From Thalassia testudinum (lineage: Eukaryota; Streptophyta; Magnoliopsida; Alismatales; Hydrocharitaceae): a DNA stretch of 64,000 bases. The stretch is from positions 35,220,501-35,284,500 of the forward strand of contig JAZHRO010000013.1 of assembly GCA_037157565.1 (NCBI GenBank), given 5' to 3'. The position numbers and the translations under genes were made by a program. This document shows, piece by piece, positions 47,853 through 60,140 of this stretch. Under the pieces are notes generated by a model. The model was given only the letters and a program-made list of their open reading frames with translations. It was not told the DNA's origin and made no database searches. The first letter of the stretch is position 1; each line of letters starts with the position of its first letter.

Positions 47853-48945
47853 GTTTTTTTTTTTTCTCTTAAAGGGAAAAGTAAGCTTTCATTCATAAGC
47901 AACCTTATAAGACACATTGCATAGAGCAACTATCCCAGGACCCCACCAAACCATTTTGCAGACAGAATTTAGCGAGTACATGGGCATATTCAACCCAATG
48001 TTTGCAAGCATGAAGAGCCTGGAAATCAGGATAACACAAGAGTAACAATTGGCAACCAAGAACAACATGAAGACATCTCCATAAAGGTTTCTTAGAGCTA
48101 TTGATTTGGGTTACTAGGGACAGAGCGTCACTGATGATACAGCCTCCAGAGTAATCCAATTTCAAGGCAAATTGAATACCTTAAAGAATTGTGAAAGCTT
48201 CTTATTCATCTGAATCAGAGGAAGGAAATCAGAGCTGGCAATAGATCATCTTCGGCATTCAAAACAATTGCAGCCACCAACGAATCAGCTGAGCTGACAG
48301 TCGCATCAACCAGTATAGTACAACCATTTGCAACATCGTCTGAATGAAGATCACAACCAAATTCCATCATAACTTCTAAAGGGTTAGGAGAAATATCGGC
48401 ATAATTAAGAGTGGAGTGGTCTTTAAAAATCAACAAAGTAGCAGATATTTGTTACACTAACTCAGCGATGGTATGATGTTCCCCACCTTGCAGAACATTG
48501 CACCTATCTCTCTAGAGATAATAGACAACAAAATAAGGTAAAGAGGGATCCATTGGAGCTGACTGCAGGGATAGGGAAATATTATGATACTGAGTGAACC
48601 AATTAACATCATTATCAGACAGTCGGAAACCATAAGTAAACCATAATGCCTTTGTGAAAGAACACCTAAGGAAAATATGTTCAAAGTTTTCAATATGTTC
48701 CAGACAAATAGGACAAAGAGCATTCACAATAGGGATCCTTGCGGCCAACAATGCTCTAGTATTTAAGGCACCCACTATAGCCTTCCATAGAAACACTTTG
48801 ATTCTAGGAGGAATACTTAGACCCCAAACCTTCTTTGAGCAGTCCAACAAGGTGTCATCATTCATAGAACTTCTACCAGTTAGATCAAGAAGAGAATGAT
48901 AAGTTGATGTTGAGAGGCTGAATCGAGGTTTTAAAAGGTGCCTTC
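47853..48945 (-). pseudogene. LINE (non-LTR retrotransposon) 3' fragment: zf-RVT and RNase H
   Basis: Minus strand, broken over several frames. About 48865-48530 encodes the zinc-binding segment that follows reverse transcriptase in plant LINEs (WGLSIPPRIKVFLWKAI, then CPIC...HIFLRC). About 48330-47905 encodes an RNase H-like domain (ILVDATVS, EAFTIL, LDYSGGCIISDALSLV). A run of about 12 T at 47853-47866 on the plus strand is the poly(A) tail of the element. Frameshifts and stops separate the pieces, so it is dead. The 5' end is truncated, and no target duplication was identified. Confidence 0.8.
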
Positions 48946-49133
48946 GTTATAGTAATAATTCATCAAAAATAGCTTGAACAGCAGATAAAATTTACAACTC
49001 GAATGTCAGAAATGAAGTCCGAGGCCGTTCGCTAGGAGAAAATATGGAATTCACGTGCTAATCTCAACAAATAATGTAAATGAGTACAAATAATTACTCA
49101 AAATTTAATATGCAAAGTATGACATGAGTATAT

Positions 49134-50851
49134 TGTTGGTGCTAAAGCACCACGATCATTTGTTTTGATGATAACAAAACACGTGTTATTTAACATTTGC
49201 AATTTGAGTCCTAGATTTCAGGTCAATTGCAAATGTAGACGTGTTTAGACGGAGTTCGAGCTCGCATCCAGGACGGATTGGAGGAGCTTGACGGAAAACA
49301 GAGGAGGTTCGCGTGGAGCGACAGATTGAAGATAGAAAACAAGAAGAATAGGATAGATTCTTTTTAATCCTTTCTTGTATCTCTTGTCTTTATTTTCTTG
49401 CTCTTTTTATTTTCCTTAGAATATTATTAAAGAGTCTCAAAGTACCCTAACAGTAGTCCTAGGACACCAGCACAACCCTAGGATACTTAGGTTTTCTGTA
49501 GAATACTTAGAAAACCAATATAGGGTTCAAACAGCACTTCCAGACGTCTAATTCACAAATCAGACGTCTGATAAAGTATTTTAAGACGTCTGACTGTTGT
49601 TTCAGACGTCTGATATCTGTTAGGCTGGACATACCTAGTTCTGTCTGATGAAATCAGACGTCCAGACCTAATACCAGACGTCTTAGGAGACATCTGATGG
49701 ACTTGCCAAATGTCCAGATAGTGGACCGTTGGCTGGCTTAGCATACACTCAAGGATATGACCGTCAGAGCCTTATCAGACGTCCATAGGACTGTCCAGAC
49801 GTCTGATAAATGACTGTTTTGCCTCGGCTGACCCAAAATCTCTTCTCAGAGATTTTCTAGCCATTGCAATGTTTGGAAATCAATTCCCACGGTAAAAGTT
49901 GGTTTCCAGACGTCCGGGCATAGTGCCAGACGTCCTGTTTGTCGTCTGATCAACTTGAACAAAAACCCTGTTTAGATCTGATTCAAGTCAGGAGGAAACC
50001 CGCACAGAATCAGACGTCTGACATTTAAATCAGACGTCTTAAAGTGGCCTTCCAGACGTCTGAGGAAAGAGTTAGACGTCTGATTACCCTGTCAAGTGTA
50101 ATCATTGTCCTGATTTCGGCCTGATTCTCTTGGGCTTTGTTCCCAACGGTTATAGAACCTTTCCTAAGCCTTCCAAAGCCTTCCTAAGGCCTCTATAAAT
50201 AGAGGGGAGCCTTTGCAACACAAACACACACACTTGGGTACACTTAGTTACACACTTTCACACTCTTTTGTGTCCAGAAAAGATCTTGCTCTCCAAGCTT
50301 AAGCTCCATTCCCTTGAGAGCATCAAATCTTCGCGCACCCGCTCTCCCGCCGTTGTTCACGAGAGCGACATTGCGCCGTTGCGTGGTTCACGCACCCGCG
50401 TCATCCTCGACGCACTCCTTGCAAAGGGGAGTTTCCTAATTCCTATAGAAGCTAGGTTTATAATTACTTTGTTGGCTCTATAGGACCTGTTGTTTTATTT
50501 TATCCTTGTCTTTTGGTTGGGTATTCGCTTTGCGAATTCCCGTCTCCTTCGTGGGACAAAATCCTTCTCGTAGAGAGAAGGGGTTGAGGAACGCTACCCT
50601 CGTACTTGTAGCGTAGTTGTACTGAGGTTGAATCACCCTCGGTTTAAAGTGATTCGGTTAGTGGATTTGATCAACTAGGTTGATCGGAAAATCCTAACTC
50701 GAGAGGGTTAGGTGGTGGTTTTCACTCGGTTTGGGTTTCCACCTAAAAAACTCTTTGTGTACTTGTGCGATTGATTTTTTTGTGAGATTGCTTTATATTT
50801 TATTTCCGCATTTTATTACGTCACCCCTCCTGGTAGGGCCCGGAAACTACA
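49134..50851 (+). mobile_element. Solo LTR of the copia-like family
   Basis: TGTTGGTGCT to GAAACTACA, flanked by TATAT at 49129-49133 and 50852-50856. Homologous along its length to the LTRs at 21980 and 25852 but in plus orientation and more diverged, so older. AGACGTCT boxes run from 49540 to 50090. CTATAAATAGAG near 50193 stands where a TATA box is expected, about 30 bases before the likely transcript start. Confidence 0.92.
50193..50204 (+). promoter_or_regulatory. TATA box of copia-like LTR
   Basis: CTATAAATAGAG on the plus strand, immediately downstream of the AGACGTCT cluster. The same box is present inverted in both LTRs of the young element, near 22677 and 26549. Confidence 0.65.
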
Positions 50852-50856
50852 TATAT

Positions 50857-51071
50857 GAAGCGTCAAAAAGAATTCTAGACAAAATAATGGTGATTTGGAT
50901 CACCAATTATTAGTCTAACACATATAGCAATTACTCAAATATAATCAAATGAAGGAACTGATGATCAGACGTCTGATTTTTCAATCAGACGTCTTAAAAG
51001 GCGTTGCTACAGTACTCCTCCTTTTCTTCTTCTTCTATTGTTCTTCTTCCTTGCTGATCAGTTGCGTTTCG
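50857..51071. other. Short unclassified stretch with AGACGTCT pair
   Basis: Contains an AGACGTCT pair near 50969-50996 followed by GGCGTTGCTACAGTA. Similar combinations (degenerate AGACGTCT then TTGCTACAGTGC) recur at about 51356-51402 and 55058-55108 inside the unclassified repeats. Confidence 0.5.
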
Positions 51072-53830
51072 CGGTGTTTTAAAGTTATGTTCGTTGCAGT
51101 ATGTTGCGAAAAGCGATTACCAGTTTATTTCAATTTATTACTCGGAATTTAAAATATCCCGAGGTCGAACTCAGAGAGCACACTTTGATTGTAGAAGCAT
51201 ACAAATTCACAATTTACTATGATATACTATTTTAAAAAAATTTAAGAGAGACAATGAACAAAAAATCATTTTCTTCGTTTCTTTCTTTCTTCTCTTCTTC
51301 TCTTTTCCTTCTCTTCTTTCTTCTTTTCTCTCCTTCTTTGCTCTCTTTGTCTTCAGACATCTGATTTTAGGAATCAGACACCTTAAGTGGCGTTTGCTAC
51401 AGTGCACGCCCTCTCTTCTTCTTCTGCCTTTCTTCTTGGCTTTCCTCTGTGCGACAGGCTCCCTCCTTTTCTTTTCTTCTCTTTTTCTTTGGCTCTTTCT
51501 TCTTCTTCAGCTCCTTCTGCTACATCTCCTCCTTGGCTTCTTCTTCTTTTCTTCTTGAGCTGTTGTGTCTGCTCCTCCTTCTTCTTTCTTCTTCTCTGCT
51601 GCAGGTGCTTTGCAGCTAAGTCCTCACCGCTCATCTTCCTTTGCTTCCCCTCCTGTTCCCTGCACAGGCGTCCGGTTAGGCAAAACCTAACCCCTACCCT
51701 CCCCGCGTCTCTCTCTCTCAAATTCACTCCAAGGTCCGCTCCCCCAAAGCCTTAATCGGGTATGCGGGTCGGGTGACGTGCCTGGGACCCGGCGCACCGA
51801 CATGGGTGGTGCGCTAGGTGTGCACAGGCAGGGTATTCAGGTCTCGAGCCAGGTCCGCGTGGGCAGTGTCGCAGACGAGACCGGGTGAGTGAGGGCGAAG
51901 GACCTCACCCCTGTGTGACTTGAGGCGATAAGCCTAAGTCACTTTTTCCTCTTATGCAGGTGCGGCCGCGCCTTCACTTCTGAGGTGGGACTAAAGTCCC
52001 ACCTGCTTCTTCGTGTGTTTGCAGGAGGAAGGCATGAGCAATTGTGGCTGCATCTGAGGCCTTCGACTCCAATTGAGGGCATGAGTGCGTGCACGAGAGT
52101 ATTCCGCACACCTGAGACTGCTGCACCTGGGCTGGGCGATCCTGGAGCTTCAGCACGCTTGCTTCAAGCAAGCTTCTGCTCCTGCGCTAATGGTGGAAGA
52201 CGCTCTAACCCTAAAAACACGAACACGGCCTCGCATCCCTGTCATATGCCTCGGGGGGCTTCGCTAAGGTGTGGCGAATGTGCAGAGGTGGTCGGCGAGG
52301 TGTGGGAACATCTGTGGGCGCGTGCTTGGGGCACACTATAGAGGTGCAAGTGGGTGTGTTCGGGGACAGTGTGTGGAGAGTGTGGTGGTCGATGGAAAAG
52401 GGGAGAATGATCAAGGAGTGATGGTGGAGCTTCTGAGGGGTTTGGGGAGGTGAATGGAGGCGTGGAGTGGTGAGGTCACCTCGCTGGTGGTCTGCCGGAG
52501 GTGTGGATGATGGTGGTGGTTAGCGACTGTCGAGGGGTTGAAAATAACAATTGATAAGGGGGAAATAAAGAGGGGAGAAAGAGGAAGAGTTTTTACCTAG
52601 CTAAGCGGACGAAGGGGGGGCAGGAGGCGAATGGCTCAATCCTGCGGTCACCGGAGACGACACCTTGTGGGGAAGATGACGCCGATGAGGAAGAGAGACT
52701 GGAGGGCGCCTGCTAGTACGGCAAGGCGCGACGAACGACGGTAGAGGTAACCCTGCCACTGGTATGGTGGCAGGGCGACGAGAGAGGAGGAGGAGGGTCG
52801 CCGAAGCCTGCGGGCGAATGGCCGGAGGAGGAGACGAAATTTCAGGGTTTTCTTCGACCAAAACAAGCTTGCCCCAACCAGCAGCCCCAGCCGCTTCTTA
52901 AATAGATGTTGGCGAGGAGAAGATCTAGAGGAGGAAGCGTGGGCAGCTCGTCGGACAATGGCTGGAGAAGAGACCCATGCCTCTCGCACGTTCGCACGAG
53001 AGGTATGGGCATCGGCAGGGCATGGGAGGGGGTCCATGAGGAAGAGGACAACGAAGGGGACCCCCCTCTCGTTTCTGGGGCCAGTACACATACCCTGTGC
53101 GACGCCATCCTCCACGCAAAGTTGCCGGAGGCATGGGCAGCCGCTGCAGGTGGCAGAGGGACTGGCCTGCAAAGAACGAAGGGAAAGCTGAGGGGCAAAA
53201 TGCAAGGGTTCAAAAAGTTAAGGGTCAAAAAGTAATTCTTGAAGATTAATTTGTAAAGTAGGTCAAAATGACCTTCCTTTAGGTCCAAATTTTGGTACAA
53301 ACCTAATTTGGACCTAAGGAATTCAATGGTGAGGTTTGATTTTAGGTTTGACCACATTTGACCGATCAATTTGCATAAAAACCCAAATTAGGTCAAAAAT
53401 TGGGTACGATTCTCAATCTAGGTCAAGATAGGTTCCAATGGCCAAATTGAAGGTTCTAAACCCTAAGGGATGTTTTTTCATGAATTTTAGAGGGTTTCAT
53501 TGATTTTTATCTTTCCTGAAACTTCGTGAATTAAAGCGGGTTTGTTTTAGGGTTACAGAATGTCATTTAATTCCTAGAAGTTGCTATAATCCTTTCCAGA
53601 TCAAATCATCCCACTTTCTTTCTTATTAAGCCCATTTGACCTGTGTTTAGACCCTTAGACACCCCGTTTGTATACTGCATTGGTAAAATTATAGTTTTAC
53701 CCCATGTGAGTTGCTTTACACTCAAATTTATAGTTCTTTGATTTAGGCTTTCCCTTAGGTTTTGTAGGAGCTTTTGTATACTTATTCAAGCTAAAATGTG
53801 CTAGTTAGGATTCATGATGAGGCTCTCATC
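51072..53830 (+). repeat. Unclassified GC-rich repeat, copy A
   Basis: Homologous in the same order to copy B. Shared landmarks: CCCGAGGTCGAACTCAG near 51161, a long TC-rich tract, AACCCCTACCCTCCCCGCG near 51688, a GGGTGAG...ACCTCACCCCTGTG block near 51880-51920, the palindrome AGGTGGGACT/AGTCCCACCT at 51983-52004, GGACGAAGGGGGGG near 52606, and an AT-richer end with TTTTGTAGGAGCTTTTG and ATGATGAGGCTCTCATCA. The length and shape suggest an LTR-type sequence, but I see no primer site or TG/CA ends. The small frames inside are not supported genes. Confidence 0.65.
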
Positions 53831-54467
53831 ACTTGCCTTCTCTTCTGTTTCTTTGCTCTTCTTCTTCTTCTTCTTCTACGGTTCTCCTCTCTTTCTCCTA
53901 CCTTGGCTTCTCTCTTTCTCTGCTTCTTCTTTTGCCTCTCCTCTTCTTCTTCGTTCCTTCCTTCTTTGGCCCTTCTGATGAGCAGGGGGGAACTCTTCTT
54001 TGAAATCGACCAAGTGTCGAGAACACTGAAGAGCAAAAACCCCCTTAACCCAGTGCTCTCTCCCTTTCTTCCTCTCCTTCTCTTCTCAGGGATAACCAGG
54101 CGATCAAGTATCGGATTAGAGCGCACCCGAAACCAGGGCTGCTGGCAGTGGGGTAGCAGCCGAGGTGTACACGGGCATAGGCGGGTATACGGGTCGTACC
54201 AAGCTCACATGCATAGTGTCACGGGTGAGGTGTGAAGGGGTGCGGGGGACCTCACCCCTTGTGTGTCTTAAGGCAGTAAGCCACAAGCACAAATTCAACT
54301 TATGTCACCACGGACGCTTGTGAGTCCCCGATGTGGGACTATATGCGTCCCTCTTCTCACGCGTACAGTAGCAAGTGGAGTTGCGCCTGATCAGGAGGCT
54401 GCTGCTGAGGGGATCCTTCGATCGACTGCCCAGGAAGACTCCTGGGATGATTCCGCAGTGTCTGTGG
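53831..54467 (+). repeat. Unclassified repeat, truncated copy C
   Basis: Contains the TC-rich tract, the GGGTGAGGTGTGAAGG...ACCTCACCCC block (about 54220-54260) and GATGTGGGACTA near 54330. It corresponds to the middle of copies A and B but lacks the ends. Confidence 0.45.
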
Positions 54468-57400
54468 TAACGGTGGGTTTCGTCTTTATGTTATTATGGT
54501 TTACAATCGTTGTAGTATATGACAAAATAGCTACCAGATTACTACAGAAATTTTTTACTCGGAATAATAAGTTTTCCCGAGGTCGAACTCAGGGAGCAAC
54601 TAGAATTCTAGAAGTATAAAAGTTCTCAATTAGGTTACAAAAATGAGAGAGAGAGAGAGAGAGCTAGAGTTCTCTTGGCTTCTTCTTCTCTCTTCCTCTT
54701 CTTTCTGTCCTTCTTTTTTCTTTCAGCTGATCTCCTTCTCTTTCTCTGCTTTCTCCTGCAGAGTCTTCCTTTCTTCTTCTTTCTTTTCTTTCTTCTTCTT
54801 CTTCTGCAGCTGTGGTGATCTTCTTCTTCTTCTGTTCTCTTCAGCCTTCTTCTTCTGCTCTGGCCATTCCTCTTCTTCTTCCTTTCTTTCAGCTGCAGAG
54901 TCTTCCTGCCTTATTCTTTTCTTCTTTCTCTTCTTTGCTTCCTTCTTTCTTTTCTTCTCTTTTCTTGCAGCTATGTCTTCTTTCTTCTTTTTCTTCCTTC
55001 TTCTTCTCTCTTTCTTTCTTTTCTTTCTTCTTCTTTCTGCTCTGGCCGCTGCCCTTCCGTCGTCTGACTTGATGCTCAGACGAATTAACTGCGGGTTTGC
55101 TACAGTGCGGTTTCTTCTCTTCTTCAGCTCCTCTCCTTCCTTTCTTTTTCTGCTGCTCAGTGCGGCTAAGGCTTCGACCGCTTCTCCTCTGTTACGAACG
55201 CGGCTTCAAGATGTTTTTTAAGACGTCTGGGAGGTGGCCCAGACGTCTGACCAGACATCTGGAACCCCTTCCAGGCGTCTGGGATTTAATTTTTGCGGCG
55301 TACGGAGTTGCATGCGCGCAGACCTGCAACCGCCACCCTCTTTCCTCTTTTTCCCTCTCTCCTCCTGCAGGGCGCAGTGCTCTCTCTCTCCCCCTACGCG
55401 GCGTTAAAAGGCCCTCGCCCTCTCCCTCACCCTCATCCCCTTCGTGTCCCTCTTCTTCTCCCAGTTGGTGCGAGAGCGAGCGAGCGGCGACAGCAGCGGC
55501 CGCGGCAAGTGTGCGGGAGGAGGTGTTGCGCGAGGGAGGAGATGCTCGACTGTGAGGGCTCGAGCTTGCCGGGGCAGCTAAAGCCTGCCGGCGGGGGAGC
55601 AGCGGGCGTGGAGTATCACGGAGGGGCCGCTGTAGCTCGAGCAGCAGGCGGACGGGGCGCGGCACGGCCGTGCGTCGCGGGCGGAGAGCGAGAGAAGCTC
55701 TGATTCTGGAATTTTTTCCAGAATCAGACATCTGGGCTTACGACCAGACGACGGTGAAGACGTATGGAGGATTATCCAGACGTCTGACAGGTAAGATATT
55801 TCGTCTTCTTCCTTTTTTCGCAAGTACGGCCATGCAACCGTCCGCCGCGCCTTCGTCTGCGACCCGTCGTACTGAGAACGGGTATAGGTGCATGCAGGTT
55901 CTGCTCGGGAGGGCGTGAGACTCGCCATCCAACGCGAATCGGACGTCTAGCCGCAGTGCCAGACGACGGAGAGGACTTTCAGACGTCCGGGTTGACCATC
56001 GGACGTCTGGGAATTAAGCCAGACGCCTCCGTCGGCTTCTGGACGTCTGAGGGACTACACAGAGCGAAGGTATCATCTGAACCACCTTTTAAGATGTCTA
56101 GAAGAGGTTCCAGACGTCTGATTTTGGACTGTTTCGTCGTTTTCAACACGTTTAGGGCCCGTTCGGAGTTCGTTTTCCGCGTTTCGAGTTGCGTTCTTCC
56201 CAGAATAAAATCCTCTACCCATTTACAGTAATTATATACCGTTCTGAGAAACTCCTTGTGTTTGATCCTTGTGTTAGGACATCGTTCCATTGCAGTCTCG
56301 GGGGTTGAGGAGGCGCACGGGATTTCCGACCACGCCCCCAGTACTCCCGTTGTAGCTGGTAGAGTGGCTTTTAATTTGCTTAATCAAATTTGTTATAAGT
56401 GTGGAATAATTAATAGAGTCTAGGGCACTGCATGAACCCTAGGACTGAGAAACTAGATTGAATGATAGATCCTAGGGTATTGCATGAAACCTAGGACTGG
56501 AAACTAGATTGAATGATAGATCCTAGGGTACGGCATGAATCCTAGGACTGGAAAACTAGTGATATGTATATAATATTGCAGTCTTGGAAAGGTGGAAAGG
56601 AAATAATAGTTGCCTGTAAATTGATTTAACCGCTGCCTGTTATAAGGGAATAAATATGATTGATAATATGGGTTGTATGAACATAAAACTGGAACGGTGA
56701 AACCTAAATGTGCTGAGTTAAAAGAGCTGGAACCCTACGGGGAATTAGGAGTAGAACTCCTGGAAAGAGAATGAAATGGAACTAAGAAAGAAAGACGTGG
56801 AAGTGTGTTGTCCCTTGGGTACGTAGTGCTAGGGGAAGCACCTGTTACCTGTTTAGTGCAGAGCGGAGCCAGCCGCCCCAGGGACCCGGGGTTAGGTCTG
56901 GCCACTTTGTACCGACTTTTGGCCCTCGTGTACACAGTACCGAGGAGAGCTACTAGTGTAGAGCGAGTACTAGCTACCCCACGGGCCCCGGGGTGCTGCT
57001 AGCTCACCTACACCGACTTGTTAGGCCCACTGGGCAAACCAGGGTAGTCAAGCGAGGGTGCGCGGACTGTGGAAGGGCAAGACCCCTGTTTGGTTACTGT
57101 GGAGGGGCTGGACCCCTGTTACTGAGAGGGCTCTGCCCTATATTGGTTCCGTACTGTGCTTGGGCGCACCCGTTAACGGAAACGACTGACCGCGTGCCAG
57201 TGCGGGGTAGCAACCCGCGTGTTTATCGCGCGTGCCGTAGTCACCATTACGTCTGTCAGCGACCTTGGGGTGGTTGACTGAGAGTAGGATCACTACAGGA
57301 GACTCACCCGGCCAGGAGAGCACCACGTGTTACTTCTACTTTTCGGAAAAGACTGCAATCAAGATCGTTCCCACGAGGAACATTCGAGATCAAGTGAAGG

Positions 57401-60140
57401 ATCTGAGAAATCGATAAATTGTGAAACAATAGAAAGACGTAAATAAAGGAAGAAAGAAAATAAAACAGCTACTGTACACTTTATTGCTTCTTTAGTTTTA
57501 GCTGCCACTCTACTCAGAGTTTCGCTGACATGTTACACTCGTTACTTTTCAGGACCAGGTGTTGAGCAGCCGGAGTCAGCGGCTGCAGAGGACGTTGGGC
57601 CAAGTAGGGTCCAGTAGAGTTACCGCAGTTCTTTTTATACCCCTTTTGTTCCACTGTAGTGAGTAGTTCTTGTTACTCTCTGTACTTCTTTACTTGTAGC
57701 TTCATGTCATGTTATAATTGTTGTTCTACTGTTGTGGTGATATATACTGTAGTAGTTCCTTTTCTTACTGTTGTATTTTGTTACTGCTAGTTATATTCAT
57801 GCTGAATGTGGTTTATTTTACTGCTCTTTTGGTTAATTCCTCGTTGGACGACTAGGTCTTGGGATTAGTCGAGTCGGTCCGGTTCTCGTGTCTCGTAGGG
57901 ACTCGGGAATTGGGTCGTTACATCCTCTCTTCTTCTTCCTTAGCTTGCTTCTTCCTCTTTCTTTCTTTCCTGCACGCACACAGTGGTCAGTGCAAAACCT
58001 ACCCCTACCCCTTCCCCGCATCTCTCTCTTTCTCAGAATCTCTCTTAGGACTATTCTCCCAGAGCCGAGTATTCGGGTTCGGGTAGCGCGCTCGGGACCA
58101 GGCCGACCGGCATGCGATGGTGGGCTAGGAGTGCATGGTCGGGTAGTCGGATCCGGCCCAGACCCGCGGGGCGTGAGCGCGAGCGAGCGCGTGGCGCGCT
58201 GCGTGCGGGTGAGAGGGACTTGACCCCTGTGTATCGAAGGCAGTAAGCTCGATGCACTTTTTCAATATAAGTGTGGGCGCGCGGCCGCACACTTACGAGG
58301 TGGGACTAAAGTCCCACCTCCAAATCTTGCACCCGCGGCTGAGGAAGCTGCTGCCAATTGGGGCAGCAGCTAGGCTCGCTACCCAACTGGCAGGCCCGAG
58401 CGTATTCGCAACAGCTTTCCGCACTGCCTGGGACTCAAGCCTAGGCTGGAGATCGCTTGGAGCTGCAAGCGAAGGAGCTGCAACAGCTCAACAATGGCGG
58501 CGTGGGGCTGCTGATCTGAATACACAGAGACGGCTTCTCAGCCAAGTCAAATATCATGGGAAGCTTCGCCAGAGTGTGGCGAAGCCAACGCGGGGGTCGG
58601 CGAGGTGCGAGGATGCCTGTGGCGGTGGAGCTAGGTCAGAATGTGTGCGGGAAGATGGGTTTGTTCGGGGGGTGTCGGGTGGTGAGTGGTGGTGTATGGA
58701 GTGGGGGGAATGATCAAGTGGAGTGAGGGGGAGCCTATGGGCTGGTCGGCGAGGGGTGAGGAGGTCTATGGAAGTGGGGTGGACTCGCCGAAGAAGGCGA
58801 CCGGAGATAGGGAAGATGGAGTTGGACAGTGGTAGTCGGGTGGTTGAAATGGCAAATTAGAAGGGGGAAAATACAAGGGAGAGAGAGAGGAAAACTCTGT
58901 ACCTAATTACTCGACGAAGGGGGAGAGAGCAGCGCCTGGCTCGTGCCTGCCGGAACTGGGGACGAAGACGCCCAGGAGGAGGGTATCGGCGACGAGGAGG
59001 CAGTCGGAGCGCCAGCTGGTACGGCCTAGCGCAGACGACAGGGCAGAGTAAACTCTGTTGTAGGTAGGGCAGCAGAGCGACGAGGAGGAGGAGAAGATGA
59101 TCGCCGGAAGCTTCGGGCGCTCTGACCGGAGGAGGAAGACATGAAGGGTGGGGTATTTCTCCGCCAGAGGAAGCTTGAAGGAGACGGCAGACCTTGCCGC
59201 TCCTTATAAAGGCCTTGGCACGGAGAGGGAACCGAGGTGGCGACATGCCAGCCTCGCCGGAGAATGGCCGGAGGGGATATCCATGCCTTTTGTACGTTCG
59301 CATGAGAGGCATGGTTGATGGCAGAGGGCATGGGCGGGTCCTTTCGACAGAGGATGTCGCAGGGGACCTCCCGTCTGTTCTAGAGGACAGCCTTCCTGCC
59401 CTGTGCGGCGCCATCCTCCGCTCAAAGTCGTTGGAGGCATGGCGCTGTGCAGAAGTGGCAGGGAGGACCGTTCTGCAAAGAACGATGAGAAGTTGGGGGC
59501 CTAAACGCAAGTGTTTCAAAAGATAAGGGTCAACAAGTAAATAAAGAGAACCAAATTGTAAAGTCGGTCAAGATGGTCTTTTCTTTGGCTCAAGTTTTTA
59601 CACCAGACTAATTTGAACCTAAGGATTTTAATGGTGAATTTTAATTTTAGGTTGGACCATGTTTGACTGGTCAATTTGCACAAAAATCCAAATTAAGTCA
59701 TTAATTGGGCATGGTTCTCATTTTAGGTCAAAATAGGTTTCAAAGGCCAAATTGAAGGTTCTAAACCCTAGGGAATATTTTTATATGAATTTTAGAGGGT
59801 TTATTTTATTTTTATCCTGCCTCGAACCTCGTGAATTGAAGTGGATTTATTTTAGGGTTATAGAATGTCATTTAATTCTTAGAAGTTGCTATAACCCTTT
59901 TCAGATCAGATCATCCCACTTCCCTCATTTTTAAGCTTATTTGACCTATGTTTGGACCCTTAATTACCCTGTTCGCATACTGCATTGGTGAAATTGCAAT
60001 TTCACCCCTTATGATTTGTTTTATTCTTTAACTCAGAATTCTCTGAGTTAAGCCTCTCTTTGGGTTTTGTAGGAGCTTTTTCACACATATTTGGATTAGA
60101 TTGTGCTAGTTAGGGTTCGTGATGAGGTTCTCATCAGTTT
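54468..60140 (+). repeat. Unclassified GC-rich repeat, copy B (split by a solo LTR)
   Basis: Left piece 54468-55189 (CCCGAGGTCGAACTCAGGG near 54572, (GA)n at 54645-54663, TC-rich tract). Right piece 57923-60140 (CCCCTACCCCTTCCCCGCA near 58001, palindrome AGGTGGGACT/AGTCCCACCT at 58298-58319, CGACGAAGGGGG near 58912, end with TTTTGTAGGAGCTTTTT and GATGAGGTTCTCATCA). The chromovirus solo LTR at 55190-57922 sits in its TC-rich tract. Diverged from copy A but collinear. Confidence 0.65.
55190..57922 (+). mobile_element. Chromovirus solo LTR, variant subfamily, 2733 bp
   Basis: TGTTACGAAC to TCGTTACA, flanked by TCCTC at 55185-55189 and 57923-57927. Same order of parts as the 2695-bp LTRs: AGACGTCT boxes, TTAAAAG at 55404, leader hairpin near 55703-55730 with a changed loop, paired boxes near 56095-56125, CCTAGG block near 56420-56560. 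More diverged, and the start TGTTACGA matches the LTR at 61187, so both belong to one subfamily. Confidence 0.93.

Noticed and set aside
51383..51727. Lys/Glu-rich minus-strand frame
   Set aside because: Antisense of the TC-rich tract in repeat copy A.
54643..55221. 192-residue Ser/Phe/Leu-rich frame
   Set aside because: Translation of a TC-rich simple-sequence tract; no domain.
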